Positions 44,176-50,902 of a DNA stretch of 64,000 nt are shown piece by piece. Location of the stretch: NCBI RefSeq assembly GCF_900105395.1, contig NZ_LT629775.1:1860001-1924000 (forward strand), read 5' to 3'. Below the pieces are notes generated by a model. That model saw nothing but the letters and a program-made list of their open reading frames with translations. It searched no databases and was not told where the DNA came from. The position numbers and the translations under genes were made by a program. Positions within the stretch are counted from its first letter, which is position 1, and the number at the start of each line of letters is the position of its first letter. The DNA is from Streptomyces sp. TLI_053. GTDB lineage: Bacteria; Actinomycetota; Actinomycetes; Streptomycetales; Streptomycetaceae.

Positions 44176-45149
44176 AGTTCGTTCCCCGTCCTGCGCAGCG
44201 AGCGGATGTAGAGGACGGTCGGGACGACCAGGACCAGCAGCATGATCACGCCGATGGCCGCGCCCAGCCCGTACTGGGAGGAGGCGAAGGCCTTCTGGTA
44301 GGCGTAGACGTTGAGCACGAGGTTCTGGCCGGCGATGCCGCCGCCCTCGGTCATCACGTAGATCTGGGTGAAGACCTTGAAGTCCCAGATGACCGACTGG
44401 ATCACCACGATGGTCAGGATCGGCCGGAGCATCGGCGCGGTGATCCGGCGGAAGGTGGTCCAGGTGTTGGCCCCGTCCAGCGCCGCCGCCTCCAGCACCT
44501 CCGCCGGGATCGCCCTGATGCCCGCGTAGAGCGTCACCATGACGAACGGGAAGGAGTGCCAGACGACGACGGCGCCGACGATCAGGAAGGCCGTCCACTT
44601 GTCGTAGAACCAGTTGAACTCGTGGAAGCCGTCCAGACCGATGCTCACCAGGGTCTTGTTGACCAGACCGAGGTTGGTGTCGAACAGGAAGCTCCACACC
44701 GTCGATCCGGTCATCGCCGGCGCCGCCCAGGCCGCCATCGCGGCGGTGGTCAGCACCAGCCGGGGCACCCGGCCCACCCTGGTCAGCAGCACCGCGAGGG
44801 TGGCGCCGACGGCCAGGGTGGCGACCACGCAGAACGCGGCGAAACCGAGCGTCTGCGACAGCACCGACCAGAACTGCCCGTCGCTCAGGATCTTCCGGTA
44901 GTTGCCGAGGCCGACGAAGCTCGTCGGCACGCCGCCGGAGGCCTGCGCCTGCCCGAAGTCCAGGACGGACAGCAGACCGAGCTGGTAGATCGGGTAGGCG
45001 ACCAGCGGGATCATGACGACCGCCGCCGGCAGCAGGAGCAGCAGTGGGGTACGGCGGCGGCCGCGCGGGGGCGCGGCCGCCGCGGCGCCCCGGCGCCGCC
45101 CGCTCGGGGAGGGCGGCGCCGCCGGGGCGGTCGTGGTGGGTGCGGACAC
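44172..45149 (-). CDS. Sugar ABC transporter permease (MalF-like)
   Basis: 325 residues from the GTG at 45149. A Pro/Ala/Arg-rich cytoplasmic leader of about 35 residues precedes six helices; the EAA loop is EVLEAAALDGANTWTTFRRITAPML. It lies 38 nt after the binding protein gene and overlaps the second permease, so the three form one operon. Confidence 0.93.
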   Translation of the reverse strand: MSAPTTTAPAAPPSPSGRRRGAAAAAPPRGRRRTPLLLLLPAAVVMIPLVAYPIYQLGLLSVLDFGQAQASGGVPTSFVGLGNYRKILSDGQFWSVLSQTLGFAAFCVVATLAVGATLAVLLTRVGRVPRLVLTTAAMAAWAAPAMTGSTVWSFLFDTNLGLVNKTLVSIGLDGFHEFNWFYDKWTAFLIVGAVVVWHSFPFVMVTLYAGIRAIPAEVLEAAALDGANTWTTFRRITAPMLRPILTIVVIQSVIWDFKVFTQIYVMTEGGGIAGQNLVLNVYAYQKAFASSQYGLGAAIGVIMLLVLVVPTVLYIRSLRRTGNEL

Positions 45150-45187
45150 GAGCGGGACCTGCTCTCTGGATTCCCCGGGGGGCGGGC

Positions 45188-46498
45188 TCAGCGGGCGGCG
45201 AAGGCCGAGGTGATCTGCGTGGCGGCGTCGCCCGAGGCCTTCGCCACGTCCGCCTTGCCGGTGACGACCTGCTGGAGCATGGTCGGGATGACGGCCTGCG
45301 CGTCGATCTGCGCCCAGGCCTGGTCCAGCGGGACGAAGCGGGTGCCGGCCGCGATGGTGTCGGTGAACGGCTTCAGGAAGGCGTCCTTGGCCGCGACCTT
45401 GGCGTTGACCGACTTCAGGGTCGGCAGGTTGCCCATCGCGTCGTACATCTGCTCCTGGTAGCCGGGGCTCGCCAGCAGCTGGGCGAACTGCACGGCCAGG
45501 GTGCGGTGCTTGGCCGCCTTCATCACGCCGAGGTTGTTGCCGCCGGCGAAGGCCGGGGCGATGGTGCCGGCCTTGCTCCCGGGCAGCGGGACGACGGCGT
45601 ACTTGTCCTTGGCCGCACCCGCGTCCACCTTGCTGCGGCTGGAGTTGGGCAGGATCGCCATGGCGGCCTTGCCGGCCGCGAACAGGTCGACGGTCTTGCC
45701 GCCGGTGAGGTCGGCGCACTGCTGCGCCGGGCAGCCGGCCTCGTCGAACAGGTCGGTGTAGCGCTTCACCCCGGCCTGCGAGGCGGCCGAGTTGATCGCC
45801 GCCTTGAACTTGTCGCCGTCCTTGGCGGCGATGTCGCCGCCCGCGTCCCAGACGAAGGGCAGCGCGCCGAAGGTGTACTTGCCGCCGATCGCGATGCCGA
45901 AGGTGTCGGAGTGCGCGGCGTGGATCTTCCGGGTGGCGGCGACCAGTTCGTCGTAGGAGGTCGGCGCGGCCAGTCCGGCCTCGGTGAACAGGTCGGTGCG
46001 GTAGTACAGCGCGCGCACGCCGACCCACCACGGGAGGCCGTAGGTCTTGCCGTCGAGCACGGAGGTCTTGGCGATCGCCGGGTCCAGGTCGCCCTTGTCC
46101 GCCCACTTGTCGAGGTCGGCGCCGATCTCGGCGAGACCGCCGGCCGCGACGTAGCCGGGCAGGTCGGTGTTCCCGAACTCGACCAGGTCCGGGGCGCTGC
46201 TGGGATCGTTGAACGCGCCCTTCATCTTGGCGGCGCGGGCCGAGGCGTCGGTGTCGATGTAGCTGACGTTGACGGTGACGCCCTGGTGGGCCGACTGGAA
46301 CTCGGAGACCGCCTTGGCGACCACCGCCTCCTTGGCGGCGTTGCCGGCCTCGTTGTAGAGCCAGACCTGCAGGGTGCCGGTCTTGTCGTCGGCGGCCTTC
46401 TCGCCGGCCGGGACGGCGGTGCCGGGCGAACAGGCCGCGGCGGCGAGACAGGTGGCGGCGAGGACGGCGGCCGCGGTGGTCCGTCTGACGATGCGCAT
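45188..46498 (-). CDS. Sugar ABC transporter substrate-binding lipoprotein
   Basis: 436 residues. Lipobox LAAAAC with Cys23; a family 1 solute-binding fold follows (GTLQVWLYNEAGN, PDLVEFGNTDLPGY, YGLPWWVGVRALYYR). The YYRTDLF and WDAGGDI segments are typical of oligosaccharide-binding proteins. First gene of the importer operon, divergent from an IclR regulator that probably controls it. Confidence 0.93.
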   Translation of the reverse strand: MRIVRRTTAAAVLAATCLAAAACSPGTAVPAGEKAADDKTGTLQVWLYNEAGNAAKEAVVAKAVSEFQSAHQGVTVNVSYIDTDASARAAKMKGAFNDPSSAPDLVEFGNTDLPGYVAAGGLAEIGADLDKWADKGDLDPAIAKTSVLDGKTYGLPWWVGVRALYYRTDLFTEAGLAAPTSYDELVAATRKIHAAHSDTFGIAIGGKYTFGALPFVWDAGGDIAAKDGDKFKAAINSAASQAGVKRYTDLFDEAGCPAQQCADLTGGKTVDLFAAGKAAMAILPNSSRSKVDAGAAKDKYAVVPLPGSKAGTIAPAFAGGNNLGVMKAAKHRTLAVQFAQLLASPGYQEQMYDAMGNLPTLKSVNAKVAAKDAFLKPFTDTIAAGTRFVPLDQAWAQIDAQAVIPTMLQQVVTGKADVAKASGDAATQITSAFAAR

Positions 46499-46818
46499 GG
46501 GTGGGAAGCCTCCCCTCCCGACAGCTGCCGCCGGGACGCGCCGTCGCGGACGGGCACGTCGCAGCAGGCCCTGACCGGGGCCGATGGTGGATGTGGGGGT
46601 GGTGACGCGGGTGGGTACGGCAGTGCGGCCGCTCGTCTGGGCGGCGTCGCCTGCTCGATGCCAGGGACGTTAGGCGGGGGCGCGGACGCCCAACAAGAGC
46701 CGATTCGGGAAGTTTTGCAGTGCACAACGCTGTATCGAAAAAGCGGCCCGCATGCCCGTAGGGGGTACGGTTCGACAACCGCCGCAGTCGGACGGCGGAA
46801 CGAGAGGGGAACGGACCG
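46499..46818. promoter_or_regulatory. Divergent control region of the sugar operon and IclR gene
   Basis: No gene is apparent. An AT-rich stretch at 46710-46745 contains the near-palindrome TTGCAGTGCACAA (46715-46727, TGCA-G-TGCA core), the sort of site an IclR-family protein binds. A CCGCCG...CGGCGG hairpin lies at about 46780-46799 just before the regulator. Promoter boxes could not be fixed with confidence. Confidence 0.5.
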
Positions 46819-47643
46819 ATGACGGAGCAGACCGCCGCCACCACCGGGAAACCGCGGAAGGCGGCGGGCGAGCGCAACCAGTCCTCGTCGCTGCGCCGCG
46901 CACTGTCCGTCCTCGGCTACGTCCGCGACCACGGCGACGGGCGCGGAGTCCCGCTCGCCCAGCTCGCCGAGGCGCTCGACCTCAACAAGTCGACCGTGCT
47001 GCGGCTGACCGGCCCGCTGCTCGACGAGCACCTGCTCGACCGCGACCGGGAGACCGGCTGGTTCCGGCTCGGCCACGGCTCGCTCCGGCTCGGCCAGGCC
47101 TACCTGTCCACCCTCGACCTGCGCAGCGTCGCCGCCGAGCACCTGCGCCGCCTCCAGCGCGAGGCCGGCGAGACCGTCCACCTGACCGTCTGGCAGGCGC
47201 CCGGCATCGTCTACCTGGACAAGGTCGAGGACGAGACCAACGTCCGGATGGCCTCCCGGGTCGGCAGCCGGGCCCCCGCCTACTGCACCGCCACCGGAAA
47301 GGCGATCCTGGCCTGGCTCCCCGAGGAGGCGGTCACCGAGGTGGTCGCGGCCGGGCTGCGTCCGGTCACCGCCTGGACCATCTCCGACGAGCCCCGCCTG
47401 CGCGCCGACCTCGCCCGCATCCGCGCCCGCGGCTACTCCATCGACGACCGCGAGAACGAGCCCGAGGTCCGCTGCGTGGCCGCCCCGATCTTCGACCACA
47501 CCGGAGAGGTCACCGCCGCCCTCTCGGTCTCCGGCCTCACCTCCCGGATGACCGCCGCCCGGGTCCGCGCCCTCGGCCCGGTGGTCGCCCAGGTAGGCCT
47601 GCGGATCTCCCGCGAACTCGGCTCCGACCGTCCGGTCGGGTGA
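46819..47643 (+). CDS. IclR-family transcriptional regulator
   Basis: 274 residues. N-terminal winged helix-turn-helix with VPLAQLAEALDLNKSTVLRLTGPLLDEHLL, then the IclR effector domain (YLDKVEDETNVRMASRVGSRAPAYCTATGKAILAWLP). Divergent from the sugar transporter operon, whose repressor or activator it probably is. A strong hairpin belonging to noncoding copy 2 follows its stop and may terminate it. Confidence 0.93.
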   Translation: MTEQTAATTGKPRKAAGERNQSSSLRRALSVLGYVRDHGDGRGVPLAQLAEALDLNKSTVLRLTGPLLDEHLLDRDRETGWFRLGHGSLRLGQAYLSTLDLRSVAAEHLRRLQREAGETVHLTVWQAPGIVYLDKVEDETNVRMASRVGSRAPAYCTATGKAILAWLPEEAVTEVVAAGLRPVTAWTISDEPRLRADLARIRARGYSIDDRENEPEVRCVAAPIFDHTGEVTAALSVSGLTSRMTAARVRALGPVVAQVGLRISRELGSDRPVG

Positions 47644-47669
47644 CGCGGGCGGACACGCTCTCCCGGCCC

Positions 47670-47834
47670 GGGAAACGCGAACGGGCCCGGTACCTGCTTC
47701 AGGTACCGGGCCCGTTCGACCGTGGAGCGCCAGGCCCGGGTCGCACGGACTCTCCCCGCTGAAAGCGGGACGTGCTCTGGTAGCACCGCTGACGCCTGAC
47801 GAGAGATCATTCCCTCGCGACAGGAAGAACAGTA
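47670..47834 (-). ncRNA. Repeated structured RNA element, copy 2
   Basis: Minus strand. The -10-like TACTGT (47829-47834) has TTCGGG exactly 17 nt upstream (47852-47857). The RNA would start near 47822: a 5' hairpin CGAGGGA...TCTCTCG, the core GTCAGGCGTCAGCGGTGC onward, the CCCGC-TTTCA-GCGGG hairpin, GGCCTGGCGCTCC, then a near-perfect 19-bp hairpin (47678-47718) followed by GCGTTTCCC. Its promoter is only 18 nt from the hydrolase start on the other strand. Confidence 0.75.
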
Positions 47835-47874
47835 CCAGTCCGGAACACCCGCCCGAACCGCAGGAGAACCACCC

Positions 47875-48606
47875 ATGTCCGTCACCACCCCGGCCGAGAC
47901 CGTCGAGTACGCCCCCGGCCGGTTCCTGGACGTCCACCGACCCCCGGCCGGCCCCGACGGGCCCTGGCCCGTGCTCCTCCTCTGGCACGGGAAGGCACCC
48001 GACTCGCGGTTCGAACTCGCCCCGCTCGCCCGGGAGGCGGCGGCGCACGGCCTGCTGGTGCTCACCCCGGACTGGCGCTCCGACGCGGCGGACAGCGGCC
48101 GCGCCGATCTGCTGGCCTCACTGGAGTACACCCACCGGCACGCCGTCGACCACGGCGGCGACACCGCGCTCGGCCTCGTCCTGGCCGGCTGGTCGATGTC
48201 CGGCCGGGAGGCGATAGCCGTCGCCACCCGGCGCGACCTGCCCGAGGACCGCCGCCCCACCGCGGCCGTCGGCATCGCCTCCAGCTACGCCCGCCCGGCG
48301 GTCACCACCGGCGAGGCACCCCTCACCGCCCTCGCCGACCGCCCCTCCCCCGTCCCGCTGTTCCTGGTCCACGGCACCGGGGACGACCTCGTCCCCGCCG
48401 ACACCACCCGGGCCCTGGACACCGCGCTGCTGACACCGGCGGCCGAGTTCCTCCAGTCCGACACCGACCACGCGGGCGTCGTGCTGACCGAGTACGACCC
48501 GGCCCTCGGGCACTGCGTCGCCGCCCGCGCACCGCACGCCGTCGAGGCCGGTCGCGCAACCGCCGCCCTGCTGGCCCGCGCCGCCGGACTCCCGGCCCGC
48601 GCCTGA
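47875..48606 (+). CDS. Alpha/beta hydrolase
   Basis: 243 residues, GGAG 8 nt before the ATG. WPVLLLWHGK gives the oxyanion-hole region, GWSMSG holds the probable nucleophile (Ser107, a variant elbow), GTGDDLVP the acid and SDTDHAGV the histidine. No signal peptide. Substrate unknown. It sits between copies 2 and 3 of the repeated RNA element, and its 5' leader must run antisense through copy 2 unless it has a promoter in the 40 nt upstream. The gene ends in its own terminator. Confidence 0.88.
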   Translation: MSVTTPAETVEYAPGRFLDVHRPPAGPDGPWPVLLLWHGKAPDSRFELAPLAREAAAHGLLVLTPDWRSDAADSGRADLLASLEYTHRHAVDHGGDTALGLVLAGWSMSGREAIAVATRRDLPEDRRPTAAVGIASSYARPAVTTGEAPLTALADRPSPVPLFLVHGTGDDLVPADTTRALDTALLTPAAEFLQSDTDHAGVVLTEYDPALGHCVAARAPHAVEAGRATAALLARAAGLPARA

Positions 48607-48612
48607 CGGGCA

Positions 48613-48644
48613 CGGGCCCGGCGCCTTCCCGGGCGCCGGGCCCG
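48613..48644 (+). terminator. Terminator of the hydrolase gene
   Basis: A 13-bp stem (48613-48625 with 48632-48644) with a 6-nt loop begins 7 nt after the stop. Short GGGCAACGGGTACC-type repeats follow to about 48680. Confidence 0.8.
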
Positions 48645-48709
48645 GCACGGGGCACCGGGCAACGGGTACCGGGCAACGGGCAGATGCGCGGCCGGGCCGC
48701 CGGGCCACT

Positions 48710-48883
48710 GGAAAACGCGAACGGCCCGGTACCTGAGGAGGTACCGGGCCGTTCGACCGTGGAGCGCCAGGCCCGGGTTGCACGGACTCTCCCCACTGAA
48801 AGTGGGACGTGCTCTGGTAGCACCGCTGACGCCTGACGAGGGATTCTGATTCGTTCGTTTCCCTCGCGACAGGAAGAACACTA
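48710..48883 (-). ncRNA. Repeated structured RNA element, copy 3
   Basis: Minus strand. TAGTGT box at 48878-48883, TCCGGC about 18 nt upstream. The predicted RNA (about 160 nt from 48871) has a CGAGGGA...TCCCTCG hairpin, an outer stem GTCAGGC/GCCTGGC, GTGCT-ACCAG-AGCAC, CCCAC-TTTCA-GTGGG, and ends in a perfect 17-bp hairpin (48718-48755) followed by GCGTTTTCC, a good intrinsic terminator. Nearly identical to copy 4 apart from a few bases. Confidence 0.78.
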
Positions 48884-48975
48884 CCAGCTCGGAGCGGGTG
48901 CGCCGGACCACGAACGGCCACCGCCGCCGAACCACCGGGCCGTCACAGCTTCATAACGTCACGTCAGCTGAGTGG

Positions 48976-48991
48976 ATGTGACATTGCACAT
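48976..48991. promoter_or_regulatory. Inverted repeat in the peptidase promoter region
   Basis: ATGTG-ACATTG-CACAT, a 5-bp inverted repeat with 6-nt spacer, lies 9-24 nt before the ATG in an unusually AT-rich stretch (about 48950-49015). It resembles a half-relaxed CRP-type operator but does not match TGTGA-N6-TCACA. The position near the start would suit a repressor. Confidence 0.35.
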
Positions 48992-48999
48992 ATCACATC

Positions 49000-50667
49000 A
49001 TGCTCACCATGAGAAAAGTCATCACCTTACTGTCCGCCGCCACCGCCATCGCCGTGCTCGGCGGCGCCGCCGCCGTCGGCGTCGAACCCGGGGTCGACGG
49101 GCTCGACGACCGGAGCGTGCTGTCCGACACCGGACAGGGCACCCTCGCCTGGAGCTCCTGCGAGGACCCGGCCACGCCGGCACTGCAGTGCGCGATGCTC
49201 GACGTCCCGGTGGACTACTCCGCCCCGCGCGGCCGCAAGATCAGGATCAAGCTGAACCGGCTCCCGGCCACCGCGCCCAAGGACAAGCGCCAGGGCCCGA
49301 TCCTGCTCAACCCCGGCGGCCCCGGGAACTCCGGCCTCTGGATGCCCGCCTTCATCGCCGGACAGATCCCGGCCGACGTCGCCTCCACCTACGACTGGAT
49401 CGGCTTCGACCCCCGCGGCACCAACGGCAGCGAACCCCATGTGGTCTGCGACCCCGACTACTTCGACGCCGAACGCCCCGACTACCGGCCGGACCAGGGC
49501 ACCGCGAAGGCCTGGCTGAAGAAGGCCGCCGGCTACGCCTCCGACTGCGCGGCCGACTGGTCCTGGCTGCTCCCCCACATGACCACCGTCGACAACGCCC
49601 GCGACATGGACAGCATCCGGCGGGCACTCGGCGAGCCGAAGATCAACTTCTACGGCGGTTCCTGGGGCACCTCACTGGGCTCCACCTACGGACAGCTCTT
49701 CCCGTCCCGGGTGCGCCGGATGGTGCTCGACAGCATCGTCGGCCCGACCACCACCTGGTACGAGCACAACAAGCTCCAGGACAAGGAGCACCAGCGCCGT
49801 TTCGAGGCGTTCACCGCCTGGACCGCCAAGGCCGACTCCGTCTACCACCTCGGCACCGACCCCGCCGACATCCAGCGCGCCTACGACCAGGTCGAGGCCG
49901 CCCTGCGGACCGAGCCGGTGGACGCCGCCCCGGCCGTGGGGAAGATCGGCCCGGCCGAGTTCGAGGACACCTTCTACGGCGGCGGCTACAACTTCCTCCG
50001 CTGGCCCCGGATGGCCACCGTGCTCTCCGCATTCGTCACCCAGCACGACACCCGGCCGCTCGCCATCGCCTACAACCGCTACGCGGCCCCCGGCGCCGAC
50101 GACGGCTCCTTCCCCGCGTACAACGCCGTCCAGTGCACCGAGAACGCCTGGCCGCGCGACTGGGAGTACTGGAAGAAGGACCAGGCCGGGGTCGACGCCG
50201 TCGCGCCCTTCTACACCTACAACAACATGTGGTACAACGCCGCCTGCATGTTCTGGCCCTACGAGGGCAACCGGGCCGGCCGGCTGAAGATCACCGGCAA
50301 GGGCCTGCCGCCCGTGCTGCTCTTCCAGTCCACCGAGGACGGCGCGACCCCCTACGAGGGCGGACTCGCCATGCGCGACGCACTGCCCAGCGCCAAGCTC
50401 GTCGTCCAGGACGGCGGCAGCTTCCACGAGATCCTGTTCCACGGCAACGCCTGCCTCGACGACACCTTCACCGCCTACCTCCGCGACGGCAGCCTGCCGA
50501 ACGGCAAGGGCCGGATCGCCAAGACCTGCGCCCCCGGCGCCGAGCCCGACCCGGTCTACGTGACCCCGCCCCCGGCCGCCAAGTCCCTTTCCGGCACGGC
50601 GGGTTCGACCGATGCGGCACCGCTCGCCCCGACCGACCCCGAGGCCGTCCGCGGCGTGCTCCGCTGA
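49000..50667 (+). CDS. Secreted tripeptidyl aminopeptidase-like alpha/beta hydrolase
   Basis: 555 residues (or 552 from the ATG at 49009). The signal peptide has no lipobox. The fold and LNPGGPGNSG, GFDPRGTNGS and YGGSWGTSLG (nucleophile Ser221) blocks match the Streptomyces Tap/SlpD/SlpE peptidases; Asp447 (STEDGATP) and His476 (GGSFHEI) complete the triad. It should release short peptides from protein N-termini outside the cell. Codon 10 is TTA (49027-49029), so translation may depend on the bldA tRNA. It is flanked by noncoding copies 3 and 4. Confidence 0.9.
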   Translation: MLTMRKVITLLSAATAIAVLGGAAAVGVEPGVDGLDDRSVLSDTGQGTLAWSSCEDPATPALQCAMLDVPVDYSAPRGRKIRIKLNRLPATAPKDKRQGPILLNPGGPGNSGLWMPAFIAGQIPADVASTYDWIGFDPRGTNGSEPHVVCDPDYFDAERPDYRPDQGTAKAWLKKAAGYASDCAADWSWLLPHMTTVDNARDMDSIRRALGEPKINFYGGSWGTSLGSTYGQLFPSRVRRMVLDSIVGPTTTWYEHNKLQDKEHQRRFEAFTAWTAKADSVYHLGTDPADIQRAYDQVEAALRTEPVDAAPAVGKIGPAEFEDTFYGGGYNFLRWPRMATVLSAFVTQHDTRPLAIAYNRYAAPGADDGSFPAYNAVQCTENAWPRDWEYWKKDQAGVDAVAPFYTYNNMWYNAACMFWPYEGNRAGRLKITGKGLPPVLLFQSTEDGATPYEGGLAMRDALPSAKLVVQDGGSFHEILFHGNACLDDTFTAYLRDGSLPNGKGRIAKTCAPGAEPDPVYVTPPPAAKSLSGTAGSTDAAPLAPTDPEAVRGVLR

Positions 50668-50679
50668 TCCTGGGGGAGG

Positions 50680-50851
50680 AACGCGAACGGGCCCGGTACC
50701 TGAAGAGGTACCGGGCCCGTCCGACCGTGGAGCGCCAGGCCCGGGTCGCACGGACTCTCCCCACTGAAAGTGGGACGTGCTCTGGTAGCACCGCTGACGC
50801 CTGACGAGGGATTCTGCTTCGTTCGTTTCCCTCGCGACAGGAAGAACACTA
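50680..50851 (-). ncRNA. Repeated structured RNA element, copy 4
   Basis: Minus strand. TTCGGA (50869-50874), 17-nt spacer and TAGTGT (50846-50851) form the best promoter of the four. The RNA from about 50839 has the same helices as copy 3 and a perfect 15-bp end hairpin (50687-50720) followed by CGCGTTCCTCC. It begins about 60 nt after the stop of the caspase-HSP90 gene on the same strand, and its hairpin can also terminate the peptidase gene from the other side. Confidence 0.78.
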
Positions 50852-50902
50852 CCAGGTCGGAACGGGTGTCCGAACCACGGGGAAAGGGCGGGTGACTGGG
50901 GG

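Noticed and set aside
50720..50790. Glycine-riboswitch-like GGGGAGAGTCC in the repeated element
   Set aside because: The other required glycine aptamer parts (GCCGAAGGAGCAA and the CTCTCAGGC region) are absent, and the element ends in its own terminator.
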